64,000 bases of DNA from CAZPGL01 sp964586175 (GTDB lineage: Bacteria > Actinomycetota > Acidimicrobiia > Acidimicrobiales > MedAcidi-G1): NCBI GenBank assembly GCA_964586175.1, contig CAZPGL010000001.1, positions 77,550 through 141,549 of the forward strand. The letters run 5' to 3'. The position numbers were made by a program, and so were the translations under genes. The notes beneath the pieces were generated by a model that did not search any database, had not been told where the DNA came from, and worked only from the letters and a program-made list of their open reading frames with translations. Shown here one piece after another: positions 54,786 to 63,512 of the stretch (position 1 is its first letter; each line of letters starts with the position of its first letter).

Positions 54786-55442
54786 CTACTTTCCGGCCGA
54801 TCCCCGCTCCGCATCGGCCCACCGGCCCCGATGCACCACCTCGTCCAACGGCCGGCGCTTCCGGGCCGTCGAGGCACTGGGCCGGCCGTCGTCTGCGGCC
54901 CAGCCGACGGCGATCGTGCCGATGGCCCGACAGCCGTCCGGAACGCCGAAGCGGGCCGCCACCTGAGGTTCATGGTCGAACTGGCCGAACACGCAGCACG
55001 CCAGGCCGGCATCCACGACGAGCAGTTGGAGTGCCATGGCGGCGAACGAGGCGTCGACCAGCCAGTACGGCACTGGCCAGGAATCGGCGTCTCCACCCAG
55101 CCCCGCCGCCGCCTTGTCGGGTTCGGCGTAGCGGTCGAGGTAGCGGTCCGGCACCCCGTAGGGCACGACGAGGGCCGGTGCGTGGAGCAGACCCGGCCAC
55201 GGGAACGCGGCACGGCGCTCGTCGGGGAGGGTCACCGACCAGTAGGCCTCGACGGCGTCCGGGGTATCCAGCACCAGGAACTCGACCCCCTGGGCGTTGC
55301 CGGCCGTCGGGGTACGGCGGGCCCGGTCGAGCAGGTCGTCGAGCTGGCCGGCAGGCAGCGGGTCGGTGGAGAAGCTCCGACAGCTGCGCCGGGCGGCGAG
55401 GGCCGCCGCGACCCCGCCGAACCGTTGGTGGGGATCGACCAC
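54786..55442 (-). CDS. Nitroreductase family protein
   Basis: 218 residues from the GTG at 55442. FMN-binding features RRSCRSFSTDPLP and RARRTPTAGNAQGVEF near the N-terminus, SFAAMALQLLVVDAGL in the middle and AIGTIAVGWAADD near the end. Family members reduce nitro groups, quinones or enones, or act in acyl-CoA or F420 chemistry. The stop TAG lies in the possible -10 of the DUF35 gene. Confidence 0.8.
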   Translation of the reverse strand: MVDPHQRFGGVAAALAARRSCRSFSTDPLPAGQLDDLLDRARRTPTAGNAQGVEFLVLDTPDAVEAYWSVTLPDERRAAFPWPGLLHAPALVVPYGVPDRYLDRYAEPDKAAAGLGGDADSWPVPYWLVDASFAAMALQLLVVDAGLACCVFGQFDHEPQVAARFGVPDGCRAIGTIAVGWAADDGRPSASTARKRRPLDEVVHRGRWADAERGSAGK

Positions 55443-55450
55443 CGGCCGGA

Positions 55451-56119
55451 TCAGAGGAGCTTCTCGAGATCCTCGGTCATGGCCCAACCCCATGCCACCA
55501 CCACATCGCCCCGGTCGGCATCAAGGTCGGCGAAGAACGCCGCCATCTCAGCATCGGTCGACCCGGGCTTGAGGGAGGCGTGGTCGAACACACACGGCTG
55601 GGCACCGGTGCCGGTCGCCACGAAGGAGCGCTCGTCGTAGGAAAGTGCGGACATGCCGTACCGCTTGACGAAACGGCGTCCCCATGCCCGTTCTTCGCCC
55701 GAAGCCCGGTGTCCAGGTCGCGGCACGAGGTCGGTCAGGGCCCGATAGGCCTCGAGGGCCTCGACATCGGTGAACCGGGTGCCGATCACGACGTCCTCGT
55801 CGGGGAATGCCAGCACGGCCCGCCGCAGGATCTCGGTCATGACGGCCCGCAGGACGGTGTCGCGCTTCGAGGTGCGCCGGATGGAGCCAAGGCCGATGAT
55901 GACGCTGGGCGTGCCACCGATACGTTCGAGCGTGCAGAAGGCGAAGCCCTTCAGGCGGCCGGCCTCGCGGGCCGTGGTGGCCAGCACCCACTCTTCGGTC
56001 TGCTTGGACAGCAGGCCGATGCCGAACGGGTTCGAGGTCTCGGCGCACAGGTCGGCCATCTCCTCGATCTCGGCGTCGCCGAGCATCGAACAGTCCTTGG
56101 TCTCCACCTCGATCGCCAT
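55451..56119 (-). CDS. uncharacterised GNAT-like protein
   Basis: 222 residues from the ATG at 56119, which has GGAGG ten bases upstream (an ATG at 56140 is also possible). The pattern of strands and the segment GRLKGFAFCTLERIGGTPSVIIGLGSI resembles the core of GNAT acetyltransferases, but no acetyl-CoA loop Q/RxxGxG/A is clear. It precedes the nitroreductase by eight bases, so the two are probably co-transcribed. Function unknown. Confidence 0.55.
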   Translation of the reverse strand: MAIEVETKDCSMLGDAEIEEMADLCAETSNPFGIGLLSKQTEEWVLATTAREAGRLKGFAFCTLERIGGTPSVIIGLGSIRRTSKRDTVLRAVMTEILRRAVLAFPDEDVVIGTRFTDVEALEAYRALTDLVPRPGHRASGEERAWGRRFVKRYGMSALSYDERSFVATGTGAQPCVFDHASLKPGSTDAEMAAFFADLDADRGDVVVAWGWAMTEDLEKLL

Positions 56120-56307
56120 CGACTGCGAACCTCCGGCCATGACCCATGTCGCGGCCCATCGTCCCTGCTGGTGTCCCGTCCGACAGCGGTACAGCGCCCC
56201 CGGACCGATCGAACCCCGTCAGACGAGCATCAGGGGCGGTGTCGACCGCTCTCCAGCCTGCCGTGTGTGCCGGTCGATACCAACCCAGGGCCGGTCGTCG
56301 CGGCGGC

Positions 56308-59300
56308 TCAGCCGGGTACGACGGCGTCGGCACCCAGCAGGACCCTGAGCTCGGCCACGAGGCCGCTCGCCGGATCGACCGAATAGTCGTCGGGCAGCCG
56401 CAGGATCTGACGGTCGCCGAGGTGCAGGAACACCTCGGAGTCCCCGGGATGAGCGGACAGCAACGCCTTGAGCTCGTCGATCGTCGTCTCTCGCACCGCC
56501 TCGATCGGCAGCCGGACCCTGACCGGGCGGGCTTCGGCGATCCCGGCGGTCTCGAACACCTCGACGTCCTGACAGATGAGTTTGGGGACGTCATCGCGGC
56601 CGTCGAGGCGGCCCCGCACCAGCACGATCCGGTCGTCTTCGAGCTTGTGCCCGTGTTCGGTCATGGTCCGGGGGAAGACCATCACCTCCACGGTGCCGCC
56701 CAGGTCCTCGAGTTCGAACACGGCCATGAGGTCGCCACGCCGGGTCCACTTCTTGGCCAGGTTGGTGACGACCCCCCCGACGGTGGCGAACGCCCCGTCC
56801 TCTGCCTCGAGCAGTTCGGGGATGCCGGCGTCGGCACGCCGCCGGAGGGCCGCCTCATACCCCATGAGGGGGTGGTCCGAGATGTAGAGGCCCAGCATCT
56901 CCTTTTCGAAGGCCAGCCGGGTGGTCTTGTCGAATTCGGTGTCGGCGATGCTGGCCCGCTCGTCGAACGACGGGCCCCCTTCGGCCTCACCGAACAGGGA
57001 CATGACGCCCATGTCGTGCTCACGCCGCCGGGCCAGGGTGTGGTCGATGATCTGCTCGTGGACGAACAACAGCCCTTGGCGGGGGTGGCCCATGCTGTCG
57101 AACGCTCCGGCTTTGATGAGCGACTCGACGGTGCGCTTGTTCAACACGCTGGTGTCGCAACGTTCGACGAAGTCGTAGAAGTCGGTGAAGGGGCCGTTGG
57201 CGTCGCGTTCGGCAAGGAGCACCTCGACCAGCCCCTCCCCCACGTTGCGCACCGCGGAGAGTCCGAACACGATTCGGCCCGGCGTCCCCGCGTCGGTCAG
57301 GTCAGGAACGGCGTGGAAGTCGCTGCGGGCCAGGTTGATGTCGGGCACCCCGACGTCGATGTGCAGGCTGCGGCACTCGTTGAGGTAGACGGCGGCTTTG
57401 TCGAGGTTCGACTTGACGCTGGTCAGCAGGGCGGCCAGGTACTCGACGGGGTAGTGGGCCTTGAGGTAGGCGATCTGGTAGGCGATGTAGCCGTAGCCGT
57501 ACGAGTGGCTCTTGTTGAAGGCGTAGTCGGCGAACTGTTCGATGACGTCGAACAACTCCTCGCCCAGGGCACCGCCGTAGCCGGTGGCCTCGCAGCCGGC
57601 GACGAAGCCTTCCCGCTCCATCTGCATCATCTCGCGGATCTTCTTGCCGCAGGCCTTGCGCAGGTTGTCGGCCTGGGCGAGGGAATAACCCGCGAACTTC
57701 TGGGCCACCCGCATGACCGACTCCTGATAGATCATCAGCCCGTAGGTGTCGGCCAGGATCTCCTCTGCGTCGGGATGGAAGTACTTGACGGCCTGCCGGG
57801 AGTTCTTCCGGTCGGCGTAGTCGTTGTGCATGTTGGCGGCCATCGGGCCCGGCCGGTACAGCGCCACCAGCGCCGCCACGTCGTCAAAGCTGGTGGGGGC
57901 CAGGGACCGCATGAGGGCCCGCATCGGTCCCGATTCGAGCTGGAACACACCGATGGACTCGCCGGCCGACAGCAGCTGGTAGGTGGCGTCGTCGTCGAGC
58001 GGAACGGCGTCGATGTCGACGACCTCGCCCCGGGTGGCTTCGATCAGCCCCAACGTGTCGGTGATGACGTCCAGGTTCCGCAGGCCGAGGAAGTCCATCT
58101 TGAGCAGGCCCAGATCCTCGACGCCGTGCATCTCGTACTGGGTGACGACCGGGGCCTCCTCGGGGTCCTGGCCGGATTCCGGTTTGCGCTGGATGGGGAG
58201 GTAATCGGTCAGCGGTTCCTTGGTGATGACGACCGCCGCGGCGTGGATGCCGTCCTGGCGGCGCAGCCCTTCGAGACCCTTGGCAACATCGACGACCTGT
58301 TTGATGTCGCTGTCGGCGTTGTACATCTCGCGGAGTTCGGTGGCCATCTTGTAGCCGTCGCGGTGTTGGTCGGTCTCGTCGAGGCAGGCGGCCAGCGGGG
58401 TGTCCCGGCCCATGATGAGCGGCGGCATGGCCTTGGCCACCTTGTCGCCGAGGGCGTACGGATGACCCAACACCCGGGCGGCGTCGCGCACCGCGGCCCG
58501 GGCCTTGATCTGGGAGAAGGTGACGATCTGGGCCACGTGGTCGCGGCCGTAGGTGTCGGCGGCATACCGGATCATCTCGTCGCGGTGGCGCGAGTCGAAG
58601 TCCATGTCGATGTCGGGCATCGAGATACGGCTGGGGTTGAGGAACCGCTCGAACAGCAGGTCGTAGCGGATGGGGTCGAGGTCGGTGATCTGCAGGCAGT
58701 AGGCGACGGCACATCCGGCGGCGCTCCCCCGCCCGGGGCCGACCCGGATCCCGTGTTCCCGGGCGTACCGGATGAGGTCCCAGGTGATGAGGAAGTACGA
58801 CGAGAAACCCATGTCCCGGATCACCCGCAGCTCGTAGGCCAGGCGCTCAACCACCTCGTCGGGGAGTTGCTCACCCCATCGCTGACGCGCCCCGGCAAAG
58901 CTGAGGTGCTCGAGGTAGTCGTCGTCGCCGTTGAACCCTTCCGGGATCGGGAAGTCGGGGAGTTGCGGGCTGCCGAACTCGATCTCGACATCGGCCCGCT
59001 CGGCGATCCACAAGGTGTTGTCGCACGCGTCGGGGACCTCGGCGAACAGGCTGCGCATCTCGCGGGCCGACTTCAGGTAGTGCTGATCGCCGGAGAACCG
59101 GAAGCGGTCGGGATCGCTCATCAAGGACCCGGTCTGGACGCAGAGGAGGGCGTCGTGACTGACGGCGTCGTGCTGGTGGGTGTAATGGCTGTCGTTGGTC
59201 GCCAGCAGCGGTGCGCCCAGTTCCTTGGCCAGGCGGATCAGTTGCGGGTTGGTGCGGTGCTGGTCGGGGATGCCGTGGTCCTGGAGTTCGACGAACAGGT

Positions 59301-59850
59301 TGTCGCGCCCGAAGATGTCCTGCAGCCGAGCCGCCTTGGTTCTGGCACCGTCGTAGTCGTCGGCCAGCAGCGACTGCAGTACGTGCCCGCCGAGGCATCC
59401 GGTGGTGGCGATGAGCCCTTCGCTGTGCTGTTCGAGGACCTCCCAGTCGACCCGCGGCTTGTAGTAGTAGCCCTCGAGGAACGCCCGGCTGGCCACCTGG
59501 ATCAGGTTGCGGTATCCGGCCTGGCTCTCGGCCAGCAGCGTCAGGTGGTAGTAGAGCTTCCTCCCGCCCTCCGTCTCGCCTCCGGAGTCGTCCACCCGGC
59601 CCCGGCGCGACGGCCGTTCAGACCGGTGGTCGTGCGCCATGTAAGCCTCGGTCCCGAGAATGGGCTTGACCCCCTGGTCGCGGCACGCCCGGTAGAAGTC
59701 GAGGATCCCGTACATGTTGCCGTGGTCGGTGATGCCGATCGCCGGTTGGCCATCGGCCACCGCGGCGGCGACCACCTCATCGACACGCGCCGCCCCGTCG
59801 AGCATGGAGAACTCGGTGTGGACGTGGAGGTGGGTGAACGAGTCGGCCAC
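56308..59850 (-). CDS. dnaE: DNA polymerase III alpha subunit
   Basis: 1180 residues, the replicative polymerase of the DnaE1 type. The N-terminal PHP domain begins FTHLHVHTEFSMLDGAARV with its metal-binding His residues. The palm carries the catalytic acids in SMPDIDMDFDSRHRDEMIRY and GRGSAAGCAVAYCL. A helix-hairpin-helix and an OB domain (VGGVVTNLAKKWTRRG) lie near the C-terminus. GTG start at 59850, 12 bases after the proteasome activator gene. The 1326-residue frame on the opposite strand is an antisense shadow. Confidence 0.96.
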   Translation of the reverse strand: MADSFTHLHVHTEFSMLDGAARVDEVVAAAVADGQPAIGITDHGNMYGILDFYRACRDQGVKPILGTEAYMAHDHRSERPSRRGRVDDSGGETEGGRKLYYHLTLLAESQAGYRNLIQVASRAFLEGYYYKPRVDWEVLEQHSEGLIATTGCLGGHVLQSLLADDYDGARTKAARLQDIFGRDNLFVELQDHGIPDQHRTNPQLIRLAKELGAPLLATNDSHYTHQHDAVSHDALLCVQTGSLMSDPDRFRFSGDQHYLKSAREMRSLFAEVPDACDNTLWIAERADVEIEFGSPQLPDFPIPEGFNGDDDYLEHLSFAGARQRWGEQLPDEVVERLAYELRVIRDMGFSSYFLITWDLIRYAREHGIRVGPGRGSAAGCAVAYCLQITDLDPIRYDLLFERFLNPSRISMPDIDMDFDSRHRDEMIRYAADTYGRDHVAQIVTFSQIKARAAVRDAARVLGHPYALGDKVAKAMPPLIMGRDTPLAACLDETDQHRDGYKMATELREMYNADSDIKQVVDVAKGLEGLRRQDGIHAAAVVITKEPLTDYLPIQRKPESGQDPEEAPVVTQYEMHGVEDLGLLKMDFLGLRNLDVITDTLGLIEATRGEVVDIDAVPLDDDATYQLLSAGESIGVFQLESGPMRALMRSLAPTSFDDVAALVALYRPGPMAANMHNDYADRKNSRQAVKYFHPDAEEILADTYGLMIYQESVMRVAQKFAGYSLAQADNLRKACGKKIREMMQMEREGFVAGCEATGYGGALGEELFDVIEQFADYAFNKSHSYGYGYIAYQIAYLKAHYPVEYLAALLTSVKSNLDKAAVYLNECRSLHIDVGVPDINLARSDFHAVPDLTDAGTPGRIVFGLSAVRNVGEGLVEVLLAERDANGPFTDFYDFVERCDTSVLNKRTVESLIKAGAFDSMGHPRQGLLFVHEQIIDHTLARRREHDMGVMSLFGEAEGGPSFDERASIADTEFDKTTRLAFEKEMLGLYISDHPLMGYEAALRRRADAGIPELLEAEDGAFATVGGVVTNLAKKWTRRGDLMAVFELEDLGGTVEVMVFPRTMTEHGHKLEDDRIVLVRGRLDGRDDVPKLICQDVEVFETAGIAEARPVRVRLPIEAVRETTIDELKALLSAHPGDSEVFLHLGDRQILRLPDDYSVDPASGLVAELRVLLGADAVVPG

Positions 59851-59862
59851 GGAATCGCCGGA

Positions 59863-60381
59863 TCAGAGGTATGTGCCGGGACGGGCGTCGGCGGACGGTC
59901 CGGCGGGCCCGGGCCCGATCTCGCCGCGGCGCATGCCGGCCAACTGCTGTTGGGCCGCCATCTGCTGGGCGAACAGCGTGGCCTGGATGCCCTGGATGAG
60001 CCCTTCCAGCCAACCCACCAGCTGGGCCTGGGCGATCTGGAGCTCCGCGGCGCTGGGCGAGCGGTCTTCAGCGAACGGCAGGGCGAGGCGGCTCAACTCG
60101 TCGCGCAGGTCCTCGGACAGCGCTGAACCGATTTCGGCGACCGACGTGTCGTAGATCTCCTTCAGACGGTCGCGGCTGGCCTCGTCGAGGGTGGCCGACC
60201 GGACCTCCTCCAGCAACTGCTTCATCATGGTCCCGACCCGCATCACCTTGGCCGGGTGCTCAATGCTCTCGTCGATGGCCTCGTCGTCGGCCCGGCCGGC
60301 CGGTTCGATCCCGGCTGGTATCACCTCGGGATGTTCGATCTCGGGCTGGTCGGCGGGGTGTTCGGCAGGCTGTGAATCCAT
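59863..60381 (-). CDS. bpa: Bacterial proteasome activator (Bpa/PafE family)
   Basis: 172 residues, a helical bundle (about 45-145: MMKQLLEEVRSATLDEASR, LAGMRRGEIGPG). The C-terminus is GTYL, matching the GQYL-type tail that docks mycobacterial Bpa/PafE on the 20S proteasome. Bpa opens the proteasome gate without ATP for unfolded substrates. It implies proteasome genes elsewhere. The ATG at 60381 is eight bases from TAGAGT; a GTG one codon upstream is possible. It is followed by dnaE. Confidence 0.85.
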   Translation of the reverse strand: MDSQPAEHPADQPEIEHPEVIPAGIEPAGRADDEAIDESIEHPAKVMRVGTMMKQLLEEVRSATLDEASRDRLKEIYDTSVAEIGSALSEDLRDELSRLALPFAEDRSPSAAELQIAQAQLVGWLEGLIQGIQATLFAQQMAAQQQLAGMRRGEIGPGPAGPSADARPGTYL

Positions 60382-60389
60382 CACGGCCG

Positions 60390-60395
60390 ACTCTA
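60390..60395 (-). promoter_or_regulatory. -10 hexamer TAGAGT of bpa-dnaE
   Basis: Read on the minus strand, TAGAGT ends eight bases before the ATG at 60381. It is probably also the promoter for dnaE. Confidence 0.48.
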
Positions 60396-60418
60396 GGCCG
60401 GGACTGCGACGCGCGGGG

Positions 60419-61585
60419 TCACGTGACGGCGGCCAGCGCGGGAACCAGCATCTCCTCGGCGGTCAGTGACCCGTGGCGGCCGATCAACTCGATCGACATG
60501 ACCTCGGCCGGGTCGTTGAAACCGACGGGCTCCCGGGCCACGAGGGCCACGTCGCCGAGTCGGGCCCGGGCATCGGCCGTCACCGTCGGTCCGAACCATC
60601 CGGCGTGGATCGCCTCGTCGACGGTGGGGATCCAGGCCACGTCGTCGAACGCCTCGCGGCAGGCCGCCGCCAGGTCGTCGGCTGCACCGGGTCGGGCGTG
60701 CAGCCAGCGAAAGCGGGCTTCCCCGCTCTGGGAGTCGATGAGGCCGGTGATCTCCCCGGGGAGATCCAGCATCCGGTCCCCGACGTCCACTTGACCGTGA
60801 TCGGCGGTGACGACGAGCGCCACCCCGGGACCAACCCGGGCGAGCAGCGCGTCGACCATCGCGTCGCAGGCGGCCAGCTCCTCGTCGTAGCGCTCACCGA
60901 GGCCGAACTCGTGGGCGGTCAGATCGACGGCGTCCCAGTACGCGTACACGAAGGGCTCACCGTCGCCGATGAGGCCCACCACCTCGTCGATCAGGCCGGC
61001 ACGCCCGTCGTACCCGGTGAACCGGGTGTCCCGGAGATGGGCCTCGGTGAACCCGGAACCGGCGAAGACGCTCCTGGTGACGATCGGTGGCCACTGCCCA
61101 CCGAACACCGTGCACGGCTGGAACACCCGGGGATCGATCCGCCGGCGGGCATCACCGCTGCCGGTGGACCATCGCAAGGCGTTGAGGATCCCGTCGTCGA
61201 CGGCGATGCGGTAGCCGACGACCCCGTGCTCGCCGGGCGTCACCCCGGTCGAGATCGAGGTGAGGGCGGCAGCCGTGGTGCTGGGGGCGACGGTCGTGAT
61301 CGGCCCACCGGTCAGGCCGGCCAGCGCCGGCAGGCTGCCGAGCCGCCGCTGCAACTGCTGCCAGCCCAGGCCGTCCAGGACGAGGAGCACCACCTGCCGG
61401 GCCGAGAGCACGGTGGCGTCCAGCCACCGCGGTGCGCACGACCCCTCCAGCAGGGCCGGCACCAGGTGGAGAACGGATCGATCGGCGTACTCGGGAGGCA
61501 CCTGGCGATGGTCCGGCCCGTCGGCCGGCCAGGGGCGGGACCCGGGCCGGGGTCCGGGCTGAGGGGGCGACGCCGCGGTGTTCAT
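60419..61585 (-). CDS. Alkaline phosphatase superfamily / phosphodiesterase-like protein
   Basis: 388 residues. Nucleotide pyrophosphatase/phosphodiesterase fold: VVLLVLDGLGWQQL with a metal Asp, nucleophile Thr in VAPSTTAAALTSI, VYAYWDAVDLTAHEFG, and VVTADHGQVDVGDRM with Asp-His metal ligands. Many actinobacteria have such a protein. No signal peptide is visible, so it is likely cytoplasmic. Substrate unknown. Confidence 0.82.
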   Translation of the reverse strand: MNTAASPPQPGPRPGSRPWPADGPDHRQVPPEYADRSVLHLVPALLEGSCAPRWLDATVLSARQVVLLVLDGLGWQQLQRRLGSLPALAGLTGGPITTVAPSTTAAALTSISTGVTPGEHGVVGYRIAVDDGILNALRWSTGSGDARRRIDPRVFQPCTVFGGQWPPIVTRSVFAGSGFTEAHLRDTRFTGYDGRAGLIDEVVGLIGDGEPFVYAYWDAVDLTAHEFGLGERYDEELAACDAMVDALLARVGPGVALVVTADHGQVDVGDRMLDLPGEITGLIDSQSGEARFRWLHARPGAADDLAAACREAFDDVAWIPTVDEAIHAGWFGPTVTADARARLGDVALVAREPVGFNDPAEVMSIELIGRHGSLTAEEMLVPALAAVT

Positions 61586-61594
61586 GCCCGCACG

Positions 61595-61600
61595 ACCGTA
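61595..61600 (-). promoter_or_regulatory. -10 hexamer TACGGT, phosphodiesterase-like gene
   Basis: Read on the minus strand, TACGGT ends nine bases before the ATG at 61585; 18 bases separate it from the divergent Rrf2 hexamer. Confidence 0.42.
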
Positions 61601-61618
61601 GCGGGCCGGTCGTCCGTC

Positions 61619-61624
61619 TAGGAT
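61619..61624 (+). promoter_or_regulatory. -10 hexamer TAGGAT, leaderless Rrf2 gene
   Basis: TAGGAT ends eight bases before the GTG at 61633. Confidence 0.5.
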
Positions 61625-61632
61625 CGGGGGCC

Positions 61633-62073
61633 GTGAAGGTCTCGACGCGCGGCGACTACGCCAGTCGGGCGTTGCTGTCGCTCGCCCTGCACGGAGATGG
61701 TCAGACGCCGCGCTCGGTGCGCGACATCGCCGACCAGACCGGCCTGCCCCAGCCGTACCTCGAGCAGATCCTGTTGGCCCTCAAGGGTGCAGGGCTGGTC
61801 CGGTCGAAGCGGGGGGTCGGCGGTGGCTACGTGCTGGCCAAGGAGCCGGGCACCATCCTGTTGTCCCAGATCGTGTCGGCGGTCGACGGACCGATCGTGG
61901 CCGGCGACTTCTCCGAGCCCCACACCGACGGCGCCTGCGATCACGAGGGCCAGTGCGTGCTCCTCGCCATCTGGGCCGGTGCCGGTTCCCAGATGCGCCA
62001 GTACCTCGACTCGTTCACGTTGGAGGACATCGCAGGCATGGCCCAGGGCAACCGGGCGTGGCCTGAGGCCTGA
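61633..62073 (+). CDS. Rrf2 family transcriptional regulator
   Basis: 146 residues. Winged-helix DNA-binding domain: VSTRGDYASRALLSLAL, the recognition helix in IADQTGLPQPYLEQIL and the wing VRSKRGVGGGYVLA. A short cysteine region CDHEGQC follows (two Cys where IscR has three), so Fe-S sensing is possible but not certain. The regulator may act on the divergent phosphodiesterase gene; the target is unknown. The upstream frame extension is a shadow. Confidence 0.86.
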   Translation: MKVSTRGDYASRALLSLALHGDGQTPRSVRDIADQTGLPQPYLEQILLALKGAGLVRSKRGVGGGYVLAKEPGTILLSQIVSAVDGPIVAGDFSEPHTDGACDHEGQCVLLAIWAGAGSQMRQYLDSFTLEDIAGMAQGNRAWPEA

Positions 62074-62079
62074 TCCGCC

Positions 62080-63027
62080 TCAATCAGCGGGGGTTCCCAA
62101 CGATCCGACCAGCTCGGCCAGCTCGGCCGGGAGCGGGGCGTCGAACTCGATCCGGTCGCCCGTCGCCGGGTGGTCGAACGCCAGATGGGCGGCATGCAGG
62201 AACGGCCGGCGGAGTTGGATGCCGGGACGGTCGCCCCCGTAGACGGCGTCGCCGACCAACGGATGCCCTATGGCCGACAGGTGTACCCGGATCTGATGGG
62301 TGCGTCCGGTCTCCAGGCGGCACGTCACCTCAGAAACCTCCGGGACCACCCAACGGCGGACGACCTCGTAGTGGGTCCGGGCGGGCCGGCCGGCGGCCGT
62401 GACCGCCATGCGGGTCCGGGAACGGTCGGATCGGCCGATGGGGGCATCGACCACACCCCGCTCGGATTCGAACACGCCCCAACACAGGGCGCCGTACCGC
62501 CGGCCCATGGAGCGGTCGGCCAACTGAGCGGCCAGGGCGTCGTACGCCCCCTGCGTGCGGGCGACGACCAGCACCCCGGACGTGCCGCGGTCGAGTCGGT
62601 GGACGACACCCGGGCGGGTCGACGAGCCGACACCCCGGATCTCGGGCCATCGGGCCAGCAGCCCGTTGACCATGGTGCCCGTCTCGTTGCCGGCGCCGGG
62701 ATGGACCACCATGCCAGCCGGCTTGTCGACCACGATGATCTCCTCGTCCTCGTACACGACGGGTACACCGACGGACGGGTCGGCGTCCGGGCCGGCGTCG
62801 GCAGGACGCTCGAGATCGGGGACGACCAGCAGCTCTCCCGACGAGACTCGCCGGGAACGCGACGTGACCACCTGTCCGGCCAGGGTGACGAGGCCGTCGT
62901 CGATCGCCGATCCGGCACGATTGCGGCTGACGTCGGCCAGGAACGCCACCACCCGGTCGAGCCGCTCACCGTCGAGGGACGCGGGGATGGGGTCGCCCGG
63001 GTTGGGATCGTCGCCGGCCTTCGTCAC
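62080..63027 (-). CDS. rluD: RluA/RluD family pseudouridine synthase
   Basis: 315 residues. An N-terminal S4 domain (about 15-75, LDRVVAFLADVSRNRAGSAI) and a catalytic domain with the nucleophile Asp in RPGVVHRLDRGTSGVLV. It makes pseudouridine in large rRNA; RluD is the likeliest because of the S4 domain and the lspA link. GTG start overlapping the lspA stop (GTGA). Confidence 0.92.
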   Translation of the reverse strand: MTKAGDDPNPGDPIPASLDGERLDRVVAFLADVSRNRAGSAIDDGLVTLAGQVVTSRSRRVSSGELLVVPDLERPADAGPDADPSVGVPVVYEDEEIIVVDKPAGMVVHPGAGNETGTMVNGLLARWPEIRGVGSSTRPGVVHRLDRGTSGVLVVARTQGAYDALAAQLADRSMGRRYGALCWGVFESERGVVDAPIGRSDRSRTRMAVTAAGRPARTHYEVVRRWVVPEVSEVTCRLETGRTHQIRVHLSAIGHPLVGDAVYGGDRPGIQLRRPFLHAAHLAFDHPATGDRIEFDAPLPAELAELVGSLGTPAD

Positions 63028-63512
63028 GACGTCGCCGCCGATCCGGGGTCATGTCGCGAAATCCAGACGATGGCCGCCCCCCCGACCACCACGGCCATAT
63101 CGGCCACGTTGAACACCGGCCACCACTGGAGGTCGACGAAGTCGACGACCGCTCCCCCGAACACGCCGTCGCCGCTGCGGACCAGTCGATCGGCCAGGTT
63201 CCCGACCGCCCCGCCGATCACGGCGCCGACCGCCACCCGGGCCGACGGGTCCGGCAGACGGGCTCCGAACCGGATCAGGACGACGATGACCGCCACGACG
63301 AGCACGGCGAAGACCGGGCCGAGCCCTTCACCCTGGCTGAAGGCGGCCCCGGTGTTGTGCACCAGTCGGAACCGGAGCGAGCCGATCAGGTCGATGATGC
63401 GACCGTCATCGAGGGCCGATACGGCCCATGACTTGGTGACCTGATCGGCGACCAGCACGCCGAGCCCGGTCACCAGGCCCGGGAGCCATGGACGGGCGCG
63501 GTGGTCGGTCAA
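63024..63512 (-). CDS. lspA: Lipoprotein signal peptidase
   Basis: 162 residues, four membrane helices. The aspartates are in VGNLADRL and WWPVFNVADMAV, and VADQVTKSW opens helix 1. It cleaves the signal peptide of diacylglyceryl-modified prolipoproteins. The TTG at 63512 overlaps the stop of the upstream gene (TTGA) and gives the usual LspA N-terminus; the longer frame is a shadow. Confidence 0.92.
   Translation of the reverse strand: MTDHRARPWLPGLVTGLGVLVADQVTKSWAVSALDDGRIIDLIGSLRFRLVHNTGAAFSQGEGLGPVFAVLVVAVIVVLIRFGARLPDPSARVAVGAVIGGAVGNLADRLVRSGDGVFGGAVVDFVDLQWWPVFNVADMAVVVGGAAIVWISRHDPGSAATS

Noticed and set aside
56146..60126. 1326-codon open frame on the plus strand
   Set aside because: It lies opposite dnaE and its composition (Val/Gly/His/Asp-rich, no domain) is that of an antisense frame in high-GC DNA. 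dnaE has full family motifs.
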